This document shows positions 36,858-45,345 of a DNA stretch of 64,000 nt, piece by piece (the first letter of the stretch is position 1; every line of letters starts with the position of its first letter). This DNA comes from VRUE01 sp963697805 (lineage in GTDB: Bacteria > Actinomycetota > Thermoleophilia > Solirubrobacterales > 70-9). The notes beneath the pieces were generated by a model. It saw nothing but the letters and a program-made list of their open reading frames with translations. It did not search any database and had not been told where the DNA came from. The stretch spans positions 1,127,223 through 1,191,222 of the forward strand of contig CAVOPB010000002.1 of assembly GCA_963697805.1 (NCBI GenBank). Direction: 5' to 3'. Position numbers and translations under genes: made by a program.

Positions 36858-36896
36858 TTCACAGGTTTTTCACGCGCAGTTTGCTGCCGGTTCACA
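36858..36896 (+). promoter_or_regulatory. Four-unit PHO-box-like array before the PHP-glycosyltransferase gene
   Basis: Units at exact 11-bp steps: TTCACA 36858, TTCACG 36869, TTTGCT 36880 (weak), TTCACA 36891. An extended -10-like TGCTAAT lies at 36906-36912, ten bases after the last unit. The array starts one base after the CHAD stop codon and 104 bp before ATG 36962. It makes the downstream PHP-GT / ppk / DUF47 / pit run a probable phosphate-starvation operon. Confidence 0.8.
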
Positions 36897-36961
36897 AGTT
36901 TTCCCTGCTAATCGCGGAAACTTGGTGGTGAGAAATCGAGCGAACAGAGAGGGAGACACCG

Positions 36962-39241
36962 ATGACTTCCCGAGTTGACATGCACTGTCATTCCACCGCC
37001 TCACAGCTTTCGCGACTCGGCGTTCAGCGATCGCTGGGCCTGCCGGAGTGCGCGACGCCGCCATCAGAGGTCTACGAGCTGGCCAAGCGCCGTGGGATGG
37101 ACTTCGTGACGATCACCGATCACGACACGATCGCCGGCTGCCTCGAGCTCGAGGGCCGGCCCGACTGCTTCGTCTCCGAGGAGCTGACCGCCCGCTTCGC
37201 CGGCGAGCCCCAGGCGGTGCACGTCCTCTGTTACGGGATCACTTCCGGGGACCACGAGTGGCTGCAGGCACACGCCGGCGACGTCGAGGCCTGCGCCGCC
37301 TACCTTCACGAGAACGGGATCGCGTGCGCGCTCGCGCATCCCTTCTACGACGTCGCCGCCCCGCTCACCCCGCGCCACCGGCGCCGGCTGGCCGAGCTGT
37401 TCCCGATCTGGGAGGTGCGCAACGGGTCACGGGCGCCGGAGCTGAACGCGCCGGCGGTGATCTACATCGAGACGCACGGCGGCACCGGGATCGGTGGTTC
37501 CGACGATCACGCCGGCGTGGATATCGGCAGGACCTTCACCGAGGTGCCGATGGCGTCCACGCCGGAAGAGTTTCTGAACCGACTCCGCGACGGTGAGGCC
37601 GCCGCCGGCGGCGAACAGGGGAGCGCGGCGAAATGGGCCCACGCTGCGATGGCGCTCGCCACTCGCGCCCTTGCGCTCGACGGCCAGGAGGTGGGAGAGG
37701 GGGCGCCGGACCCCGCCACCGTCCTCAAGATCGCCCAGCGGGTGGTCGGCCAGGGCGCCGCCAGGGAGGGCTCGGTCGCCGCCGACATCGGCCCCGAAGA
37801 CGCCCGGCGACTGCTCGAGACCTGGCTCACCTCGGTCGGCTTGGACCTTCGCGGCCGGGCCCTGCTCTCCCATCTGCAGTCGGAGGGCTTTCTCGCACGC
37901 CGACCTCTACCGGCGCGCCCGCCGGGCGCCACGAGCGGCGCCTGCGCTCGCGGTCGAGGCGGTCGCCGACGGCTCCCGCGCGGTGGTCGAGAACGACCTC
38001 GGCAGGGCGTTCGGCGGCGTCTTCGAGGCGCTCGTCCCGGCGATCCCCTACGCGCCCTCGGCCGCCTTCCTCGGCGCCGAGAAGGCGAAGCTCGCCGGCC
38101 GCGAGGGAGAGCGCCGCGTCGCTGTGATCGTCGACGGGATCGCCTCGATGCACGGCGTCACCCACACCATCGAGCAGATCCGCGAGCACGGCGTGCCGGG
38201 CTACGAGGTCGATGTGGTCGGCACAGACGCGGGAGTCGACCGGCGGCTGCCGGCGGCGGCCGAGCTCGAGGTCCCCTACTACGAGGGGATGAGCCTCGGC
38301 GTGCCGGGCCTGACCGACCTGGTCGAGACCCTCGCCGAGGGGCGATACGACCTGCTCCACGTCACCGCCCCCGGCCCGGCTGGGATCGCCGCGATGCTGC
38401 TCGGCCGGATCACCGGGATGCCGCTGGTCGGCAGCTACCACACCGAGCTCACCGCCTACGCCGGCATGCGCACCGGCGACGGCGGCTTGCAGGCGATGGC
38501 GCGGGCGGCGATCGCCGCCTTCTACAACGTGCCCTCGGTCGTGCTCTCGCCGAGCCCGGCCGCCGACGACTCGCTCTCCGGCCTCGGTGTCGACAGGGCC
38601 GGATCGGTCGCTGGGAGCGCGGAGTCGACATCTCCCGCTTCGACCCGGTCAAGGCCGACCGCGACGCATACCGGGGCGAGATCAGGGTCCTCTACGCGGG
38701 CCGGATGACCCGCGAGAAGGGGGTCGACCTCCTCGCCGAGTCCTTCCTCCGCGCCCACCGCAGTGAGCCGCGGCTGCACCTGCTGCTGGCCGGCGGCGGC
38801 CCCGAGGAGGGAGAGCTGCGCGAGCGGCTCGGCGAGCACGCCACCTTCCTCGGCTGGCTCGAGGGCGAGGACCTGGCCCGCGCCTACGCCAGCGCCGACA
38901 TGTTCCTCTTCTGCTCGCAGACCGACACCTACGGGCAGGTGGTGCTCGAGGCGAGTGCCAGCGGGCTGCCGGTGATCGCGGTCGCCCAGGGCGGGCCCGC
39001 GACCCTGATCGAGAACAGCCACACCGGGCTGCTCTGCCAGGCCGACGCCGATCACCTCGCGGGGGCGATGATGCGGCTCGCCTCCTCGCCGCTGCTGCGC
39101 CGCCGGCTCGGGGCCTCGGGCGTCAGCGCCGCTCACGGGCGCTCCTGGGGACGGTCCCTGGAGCAGCTCGCCGCCGGCTACGGCCGGGCGGTCGGCGCCC
39201 CCGCGCTGGGCGGCCGGCAAGCCACAGGTCGTGCTGCCTGA
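36962..39241 (+). CDS. PHP-domain phosphoesterase fused to GT4 glycosyltransferase (two indels)
   Basis: One protein of about 760 residues. The PHP domain occupies residues 1-250: SRVDMHCHSTASQLSR, FVTITDHDTIAGCLEL, IACALAHPFYDVAAP, GTGIGGSDDHAGVDIGRTF. A linker follows, then a GT-B glycosyltransferase: VAVIVDGIASMHGVTHTIEQ, GMPLVGSYHTELTAYAG, EIRVLYAGRMTREKGVDLL, MFLFCSQTDTYGQVVLEASA and GLPVIAVAQGGPATLIENS. Single-base errors near 37891 and 38604 move the middle part into another frame and back. The four-unit PHO-box array upstream suggests a role in phosphate starvation, for example making a glycolipid that replaces phospholipid; this is inference. Confidence 0.85.
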   Translation: MTSRVDMHCHSTASQLSRLGVQRSLGLPECATPPSEVYELAKRRGMDFVTITDHDTIAGCLELEGRPDCFVSEELTARFAGEPQAVHVLCYGITSGDHEWLQAHAGDVEACAAYLHENGIACALAHPFYDVAAPLTPRHRRRLAELFPIWEVRNGSRAPELNAPAVIYIETHGGTGIGGSDDHAGVDIGRTFTEVPMASTPEEFLNRLRDGEAAAGGEQGSAAKWAHAAMALATRALALDGQEVGEGAPDPATVLKIAQRVVGQGAAREGSVAADIGPEDARRLLETWLTSVGLDLRGRALLSHLQSEGFLARRPLPARPPGATSGACARGRGGRRRLPRGGRERPRQGVRRRLRGARPGDPLRALGRLPRRREGEARRPRGRAPRRCDRRRDRLDARRHPHHRADPRARRAGLRGRCGRHRRGSRPAAAGGGRARGPLLRGDEPRRAGPDRPGRDPRRGAIRPAPRHRPRPGWDRRDAARPDHRDAAGRQLPHRAHRLRRHAHRRRRLAGDGAGGDRRLLQRALGRALAEPGRRRLALRPRCRQGRIGRWERGVDISRFDPVKADRDAYRGEIRVLYAGRMTREKGVDLLAESFLRAHRSEPRLHLLLAGGGPEEGELRERLGEHATFLGWLEGEDLARAYASADMFLFCSQTDTYGQVVLEASASGLPVIAVAQGGPATLIENSHTGLLCQADADHLAGAMMRLASSPLLRRRLGASGVSAAHGRSWGRSLEQLAAGYGRAVGAPALGGRQATGRAA

Positions 39242-39256
39242 GTCGCGTACGATGGC

Positions 39257-41353
39257 TTGATCGACGATCCAGCGCTTTACTTCAATCGCGAGCTCTCCTG
39301 GCTCGACTTCAACCAACGGGTGCTGGAGTTGGCCGAGGAAACGAGCGTGCCGCTGCTCGAGCGAGTCCGCTTCTGCTCGATCTACGCGTCGCAACCTGGA
39401 TGAGTTCTTCATGGTCCGGGTCGCCGGGCTCTTCGACCAGCTGGAAGCCGGCATCGACGCGCGCGGCCCCGACGGGCTCGGGCCGGGCGAACTGATCGAC
39501 TCGCATCCAGGCCCGGGTCCTCGAGCTCGACTGGCGCCTCCGACAGCTGCTTCAACGGTGAGCTGCGGCCGGCGCTGGAGGAGGAGGGGATTCGGATCGT
39601 CTCGCTCGAGACGGCGACCGACGAGGAGCGGCGCGAGATCGACGCCCGCTTCCATGACCAGGTCTTTCCAGCGCTGACCCCGCTGGTGATCGGGCTCGGG
39701 CGGCCGCTTCCCCTACATCTCCAACCTCTCGCTCAGCCTCGGGGTGCTGCTGCGCGACCCCGAGAGCGGCACCGAGATCATCGCCCGTGTCAAGGTGCCG
39801 AAGGAGCTGCTCGGCCGCTTCCTGCGGATCGGCGAGGAGGGGAGGAAGGCATTCGTGCCGCTCGAGGAGGTGATCGCCGCCAACCTCGACGCCCTGTTCC
39901 CGGGGACCGAGGTGGTCGACCACGGCTTCTTCCGGGTCACCCGCGACACCGACTTCACCGTCTCCGATGAGGCCGACGACCTCCTCCAGGCTGTCCAGGA
40001 CGAACTTCGCCGCCGTCGCTTCGGCGAGGTCGTCCGGCTCGAGATCGCGGCCGGGATGAACTCGAAACTCCGGGCGCAGCTGATCGATGCGCTGCGGCTC
40101 GAGGCCCGCGAGGTCTACGACGTCGACGGGCCTGATCGACCTCGCCGACGTCAGCGACCTCGCCGACGTCTCCGGCCGCCCGGAGCTGCATTACGAGCCC
40201 TGGAGCCCCTGCACCCAGCCGCGCCTGCAGGGCGAGGACGAGGAGCCGATCGACATGTTCGCCGCGATCCGCCAGCGGCGACATCCTCGTCCACCACCCC
40301 TACGACTCCTTCCCGACCTCGGTCGATCGCTTCGTCGACCAGGCGGTCGACGACCCGGACGTGCTCGCGATCAAGCAGACGGTGTACCGGACGAGCGACG
40401 ACTCGCCGCTGGTGCCGGCGCTGATCCGCGCCTCCGAACGCGGCAAGCAGGCGGTCTGCATGGTCGAGCTCAAAGCGCGCTTCGACGAGGCGGCGAACAT
40501 CCACTGGGCGAAAGTCACTGGAGGAGGCGGGGGTCCACGTCGTCTACGGCATCCCCGGCTTGAAGACGCACGTCAAGGCGATCCTCGTGGTCGCGCCGCG
40601 AGGGCGGACCAGGTGCGCGAGTACGTCCACATCGGGACCGGCAACTACAACTCGAAGACGGCGCGGCTCTACACGGACCTCGGCCTGTTCACCGCCGACT
40701 CCGAGATCGGCGCCGACGTCGCCGAGATGTTCAACTTCCTCACCGGCTACGGCCGGCCGGCGGGGTTCCGCAAGGTCCTGGTCGCGCCGACGACGATGCG
40801 CGACCGACTGCTCGGCGAGATCGAGCGGACGATCGCGGCCCACCGCGCCGGCGAAGACGCCCGGATCGCCCTGAAGATGAACGCCCTGGTCGACGCCCGG
40901 ATGCATCCGCGCGCTCTACGGGGCCTCGCGCGCCGGGGTCCCGGTCGAGCTGAACGTGCGCGGGATCTGCTGCCTGCGCCCGGGCGTGCCCGGCGTCTCC
41001 GAGAACATCCGCGTGCGTCTCGGTCGTCGGTCGCTTTCTCGAGCACTCGCGCGTCTACACCTTCCACCGCGGCGAGGAGTCCACGGTCCTGCATCGGGTC
41101 TGCCGACCTGATGCCGCGCAACCTCGACCACCGGGTGGAGCTGGTGACCCGGTCGACGACCCGGCCCTGCGCGACGAGATGCTGGATGTCCTGGAGCGCT
41201 GCTTCGCCGACAACACGAACGCCTGGGAGCTCGACTCCGATGGCGTCTGGACAGACTCCCACCCCCGAGGTGGGACGCCGCAGCGTCCAGGACGAGCTGC
41301 GCGAGCGGCACGGCGGCCGAGCGGCCGAGCAGCTCGCCGCCGCGGCGGGCTGA
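39257..41353 (+). CDS. ppk: Polyphosphate kinase 1 (heavily frameshifted in this assembly)
   Basis: Makes polyphosphate from ATP. From TTG 39257 the frames contain, in correct PPK1 order: YFNRELSWLDFNQRVLELA, LDEFFMVRVAGLFDQLEA, FPALTPLVIGLGRP, the head domain, AIKQTVYRTSDDSPLVPALI, the phospho-histidine site GLKTHVKAILV, YVHIGTGNYNSKTARLYTDL, ALKMNALVD, NVRGICCLRPGVPGVSENIR, YTFHRGEES and GSADLMPRNLDHRVELVT. About twelve single-base indels are needed, mostly insertions (for example near 39391, 39705, 40129, 40507, 40906, 41012). The catalytic residues survive. Confidence 0.88.
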
Positions 41354-41357
41354 GGCC

Positions 41358-41371
41358 AGTCCGATCGGACT
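41358..41371. other. 14-bp perfect palindrome between ppk and the DUF47 gene
   Basis: AGTCCGATCGGACT lies four bases after the ppk stop and 11 before ATG 41383. It could form a small hairpin or be an operator. It does not match the 11-bp PHO-box repeats. Confidence 0.4.
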
Positions 41372-41382
41372 AGGATGGATCG

Positions 41383-42003
41383 ATGGCTCGGCTCTCGCTC
41401 CTGCCTCGCGATCACACCTTTTTCGATCTCTTCGTCGAGGCGGGCGCAACACCCTGAGCACCGCGCAGCTGCTCGACCAGATGATGCGCGACCTGGCCCG
41501 ACGCGGCGACCTCGGCCGCGAGATCCTCAAGGCCGAGCAGGAGGGGGACCGGATCACCCACGACATCGTCCAGCGGCTGAACTCGACCTTCGTGACACCG
41601 ATCGACCGCGAGGACATCTACGCGGTAGCGACCCAGATCGACGACATCGTCGACTACACGGAGGAGGCCGCCGACTTCCTCGGGCTCTACCAGATCGAGG
41701 CGCCGATGTCGCAGGCGCAGGCATTGACCAAGGTCCTGGTCAGGTGCCTGCGAGCAGCTGGCCGGAGGGCTCGATCACCTGCGGGAGCTGAAGGGGTTGG
41801 ACAAGTACTGGATCGAGATCCACCGCCTCGAGAACGAGGGCGACCGGATCTCCCGCGATGCGGTCGCGTCGCTGTTCTCGAACGGGATCGACCCGATGGT
41901 CGTGATCCGCTGGAAGGACATGTTCGCCGTGCTCGAGAATGCGATCGACTCGACCGAGACCGTTGCGCAGACCCTCGAGGGCATAGTCATCAAGAACTCG
42001 TGA
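41383..42003 (+). CDS. DUF47 / PhoU-like Pit accessory protein (two indels)
   Basis: A helical protein of about 206 residues. It begins MARLSLLPRDHTFFDLFVEA and continues after a one-base shift near 41440 as STAQLLDQMMRDLARRGDLG, KAEQEGDRITHDIVQRLNST, DREDIYAVATQIDDIVDYTE and, after a second shift near 41752, IHRLENEGDRISRDAVASLF and WKDMFAVLENAIDSTETVAQ. DUF47 proteins are the usual partners of Pit phosphate transporters. Its stop overlaps the pit start as GTGA. Confidence 0.85.
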
Positions 42004-43001
42004 GCCGCGACCTGATCATGGTCCTGGTCGTCGCCAGTGCGCTCGGTTTCGCATTCAGCAACGGGTTTCACGACACCTTCGACCTGATCTCGACCGCGAT
42101 ATCGACCGGCGCTGCGCCGCCGCAGGTCGCGATCGCCGTAGCCGCGGTGCTGAATTTCCTTGGGGCCTTCATCTCGGTGGCTGTCGCGGCGACGATCGCC
42201 GGCGGCATCGTCGAGGCGACGCAGATCACGCCCGGCGCCGTCCTCTGCGGCCTGGTCGGGGCAATCGCCTGGAACCTCTGGACCTGGCGCCTGGGCCTGC
42301 CCTCTAGTTCCTCACACGCGTTGATCGGCGGCCTCGTCGGCGCGACGCTGGCCGCCGGCGGCACCGACGCCGTGATCGGCGGAGGCCTGCTCGACAAGGT
42401 CCTGATCCCGGCGCTTCTCGCGCCGCTCGCGGCCTTTCTCCTCGCCGGGGTCATGATCGGGGTGATCTACCGGCTCGTCGGCAACTGGCCGCCGGGGTCG
42501 GTCGGCCGCTCCTTTCGCCGCGCGCAGATCGTCTCCGGCAGCCTCCGGCCCTCGGCCACGGCGCCAACGACGCCCAGAAGACGATGGGGGTGATCACCCT
42601 CGCCCTCGTGGCCGACGGCACCCACGGCGTGGGCAACGACCCGCCGTTCTGGGTCATCCTCGTCGCCGCGGTTGCCCTGGGCCTCGGCACCTACAGCGGC
42701 GGCTGGCGGATCCTGCGGGGAACCGGCTCGCGGGTCATCAAGATGGACTCCGCCCAGGGCTTTTCGGCTCAGGGCGCCGGCGCGGTCGCGATCCTCGTCT
42801 CGACCGCGCTCGGCTATCCGATCTCCTCGACCCACGCGATCAGCGGCGGCGTCATGGGTGCTGGAGACGCCGCAAAACGGATTTCCGCGGTCCGCTGGGG
42901 TGTGGCGGGGGAATATCGTCATCGCCTGGCTCCTGACCCTGCCGGCGACCGCGGCGATCGGGGCGGCCCTGTATGGGGTAGCGAAGCTTTTCGGGGCGTA
43001 G
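42000..43001 (+). CDS. pit: PiT-family low-affinity inorganic phosphate transporter (two indels)
   Basis: A polytopic carrier of about 333 residues. First signature half: ALGFAFSNGFHDTFDLISTA. Then LPSSSSHALIGGLVGATLA and, after a deletion near 42547, GHGANDAQKTMGVITLALV-type sequence. Second signature half: LGYPISSTHAISGGVMGAG. Another insertion near 42911 precedes the final helix IAWLLTLPATAAIGAALYGV. Low-affinity, metal-phosphate-coupled uptake complements the high-affinity Pst system. Confidence 0.87.
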
Positions 43002-43012
43002 AATCTGGCCTG

Positions 43013-43363
43013 ATGCGGACGTTTCGCAACATCGCGATCGTGATGGCGCTGGCGCTCGCGGTGGCCTTCCTCCCGGCCGGCGGCAACATCGCCGAAGCGA
43101 TCCTGACGGCGATCACGCTCGGGTTCCTGGCGGCGATCGCATGGACAGTCTACGTGCTCTCCCGCCAGAACCAGCTGACGCTGGCCACGCTCAGCGACGG
43201 ACGGCGCGCGATCCTCTACGGGGCGTTGGGATTGATCGCGCTCCTAATCGCCGGCAGCGACGAGATGTTCGCGAGCGGGGGCGGAACCCTCGCCTGGATC
43301 CTCCTGCTGGGGGCCTCGGTGGCCGCGATCTGGCGGATCTGGATCGAGGCCAACACCTACTGA
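43013..43363 (+). CDS. Small polytopic membrane protein
   Basis: A 116-residue protein with about four hydrophobic helices (NIAIVMALALAVAFLPAGG, AILTAITLGFLAAIAWTVYV, ILYGALGLIALLIAG, TLAWILLLGASVAAIWRIWI). Unrecognised. It begins 12 bases after pit and may belong to the same transcript. Confidence 0.7.
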   Translation: MRTFRNIAIVMALALAVAFLPAGGNIAEAILTAITLGFLAAIAWTVYVLSRQNQLTLATLSDGRRAILYGALGLIALLIAGSDEMFASGGGTLAWILLLGASVAAIWRIWIEANTY

Positions 43364-43417
43364 GTTTCGTTCGCTTCGTCGCGCCACGCTTGAAGGGCGG
43401 CGTGGGACGGTCGGATC

Positions 43418-43768
43418 GTGAGGTCCTCGAAACCCGTCCGCCGCCGCAACGAGGCAGGCTCGGCCTCGGTCGAGCTGATAGGGGTGCTCCCGTTCCTGCT
43501 CCTCACGATTCTCGTCGCCGCCCAGCTGGCGCTCGCCGGACAGGCGCTCTGGTCGGCAGCTGTGGCGGCGCGTGCGGGCGCCCGCGCGGCGCTGGTGGGG
43601 AGGGATGCCGGGGACGCGGCCCGGGCCGCGCTGCCGCCCTCGATGCGACAGGGCGCTCGCGTCGGCGACAGCGGCGCGGTCTCGATCGAGGTGCCGGTTC
43701 CACGCTTGCTGCCGGGACTCCCGCCCCTCATTGTCGCCGCGAGCACGAGGCTGGGGCCCGGTGGATAG
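43418..43768 (+). CDS. TadE-like pseudopilin protein
   Basis: A 116-residue protein with a prepilin-like start: basic leader, then EAGSASVELIGVLPFLLLTI, where Gly-Ser/Ala followed by Glu at +5 and a long hydrophobic helix is the TadE hallmark. GTG start. It overlaps the following TadE-like gene by eight bases. Confidence 0.75.
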   Translation: MRSSKPVRRRNEAGSASVELIGVLPFLLLTILVAAQLALAGQALWSAAVAARAGARAALVGRDAGDAARAALPPSMRQGARVGDSGAVSIEVPVPRLLPGLPPLIVAASTRLGPGG

Positions 43769-44090
43769 CGAGCGGGGCCAGGCTTCGGTCGACCTCATCG
43801 CCGCGGTCCCCGCGTTGCTGCTCGCCGCCCTGATCGCCCTGCAGTTACTGCTCGCCGGCTATGCGCTGACCCTGGCGGACGGAGCGGCCGAGGCCGGTGC
43901 CCTGGCTCTGGCATCCGGCCGTTCGGCGGGCCCGGCGGCGCGCGGGGGGCTTCCGGGTTGGGCGGAGGACGAGGTCGAGGTCGCGGTCGACCGTGACAGG
44001 GTCACGGTTCGGCTCAGCCCGCCCTCGCCGCTGGGCCTGTTGGATGGCCGGCTGGTCGTTTCCTCATCGGCTTCGGCGAGGGAAGGATGA
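43761..44090 (+). CDS. TadE-like pseudopilin protein, second copy
   Basis: A 109-residue protein starting at GTG 43761 with SERGQASVDLIAAVPALLLA and a single long membrane helix, then a short strand-rich tail. The Glu of the TadE helix start is replaced by Asp. Probably a minor subunit of a tight-adherence (Flp) pilus. No TadA ATPase or TadBC platform genes are in the window. Confidence 0.7.
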   Translation: MDSERGQASVDLIAAVPALLLAALIALQLLLAGYALTLADGAAEAGALALASGRSAGPAARGGLPGWAEDEVEVAVDRDRVTVRLSPPSPLGLLDGRLVVSSSASAREG

Positions 44091-44740
44091 GCGTCGTCGT
44101 GCTCGTCGTCAGGGTCGGCGAGGCCGCCGGCGCCCGGGCCGCCGCCGCGGCGCTGGCGTGCGCCGGGTCCGGGCCCGACCGGGCGGGGCTGCTGGTCGAT
44201 CTCGATCGGGGCCGACGGCCGCGGCCTTCGCTGGTGGCGAGCGGCGCCGCGCGCAAGCTCGAGGAGCGGCTGGCCGCCCATCTGCCTGAGGCCGCGGTGG
44301 CGTCGCGAGGAAGGATCTGCCACCTGGTCCTGCCGGCCGACGAGGACGGGCTGGAGCTGGCCTCAGCGGCGGCCGCGGTCGGCCGCGAGGAGATCGTCGC
44401 GCTCCTGCTTGCGCCGCACCTGTTGCAGGCCGCGCTGGGCGGGGCGATACGGCTCTCCGGGGCGCTGCTGCGGGCCGACCTGGCGGAGGATCGCGCCCTC
44501 ACCGCGCTGACGGTCGGCGACCTGCTCGAGCGCGGCATCAGGCCCGCGGTCCTGAAGCGATCCCTGGGTTGGATCGCGGCCCGCACTGCCCTGGCCGGTC
44601 TCCCGGTGGCGGCCGGCGAGGGCGGCCTTCCCCCCCGGATCGGCGAGCGGGTGCTCCGATGCGACCCTGAGCCCCTCCGTAGTTCACCCCGACCGGACGG
44701 CCGAAGACTGCGGATGGACCGGGGGGCCCGAACGTTGTAA
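44087..44740 (+). CDS. Unrecognised protein in the Tad-like operon
   Basis: A 217-residue, alanine-, leucine- and arginine-rich protein, overlapping the preceding gene by ATGA. It begins MSVVVLVVRVGEAAGARAAA, reminiscent of a Rossmann-type first strand but without a P-loop. Conserved-looking blocks are GREEIVALLLAPHLLQAALG and GIRPAVLKRSLGWIAARTAL. The C-terminal 25 residues are basic. No function can be assigned; the position suggests involvement in the pilus or its secretion. Confidence 0.55.
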   Translation: MSVVVLVVRVGEAAGARAAAAALACAGSGPDRAGLLVDLDRGRRPRPSLVASGAARKLEERLAAHLPEAAVASRGRICHLVLPADEDGLELASAAAAVGREEIVALLLAPHLLQAALGGAIRLSGALLRADLAEDRALTALTVGDLLERGIRPAVLKRSLGWIAARTALAGLPVAAGEGGLPPRIGERVLRCDPEPLRSSPRPDGRRLRMDRGARTL

Positions 44741-44745
44741 CTTCG

Positions 44746-45345
44746 ATGGTAGGGATGGATTCAACGTTCGAGGTCCGCATTCATGGTCGTGGCGGCCAAG
44801 GTGTCGTCACCGCCGCGGAGCTGCTTTCGGTTGCCGCCTTCGATCAGGATCTCCACGCTCAGGCCTTCCCCAGCTTCGGCTCGGAGCGAAGCGGTGCCCC
44901 CGTGGTCGCCTACTGCCGCTTCGCGAGCTCTCCGATCAGGACCCGCGAACCGGTGGCCGAGCCTGACGCCCTGATCGTCCAGGACCCGACCCTCCTGCAC
45001 CAGGTCGACCTCTTCAATGGGCTGGGGCCCGAGGCCCACATCCTCATCAACAGCAGCCGCGGCCTCGGGGGGCTCGGCCTCGACGAGTTCAGCCGGCGCT
45101 TCCGTCCCGAGCGGATACTGACGGTGCCGGCCACGGACATCGCCCGCCGCTGCCTCGGGCGCCCCCTTCCCAACGCCGCCCTCGTCGGCGGCTTCGCGGC
45201 GCTGACCGGGCGGTTGCGGCTCGAGTCGGTCATCGCTGCGATCGTCGAGCGGTTCCCCGGCGTCTTGGGAGAGCGAAACGCGGCCGCCGCCCGGGAGACG
45301 TTCGGACTCATCGAGAGCGAGTTGGGGCAGGTGGAGCGTGCTTAG
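44746..45345 (+). CDS. porG: 2-oxoacid:ferredoxin oxidoreductase, gamma subunit
   Basis: The smallest catalytic-core subunit (199 residues): EVRIHGRGGQGVVTAAELLS at the start, QAFPSFGSERSGAPVVAYCR, and IARRCLGRPLPNAALVGGFA are signatures of the PorG/KorC domain. First gene of a four-gene operon; it overlaps the alpha-subunit start by eight bases. ATG 44746 is used; ATG 44755 is also possible. Confidence 0.9.
   Translation: MVGMDSTFEVRIHGRGGQGVVTAAELLSVAAFDQDLHAQAFPSFGSERSGAPVVAYCRFASSPIRTREPVAEPDALIVQDPTLLHQVDLFNGLGPEAHILINSSRGLGGLGLDEFSRRFRPERILTVPATDIARRCLGRPLPNAALVGGFAALTGRLRLESVIAAIVERFPGVLGERNAAAARETFGLIESELGQVERA

Noticed and set aside
32760..41353. Programmed frameshifting or gene decay in the phosphate genes
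   Set aside because: Twelve or more shifts in one gene, in both directions and without a common slippery motif, with intact catalytic residues, fit sequencing error better.
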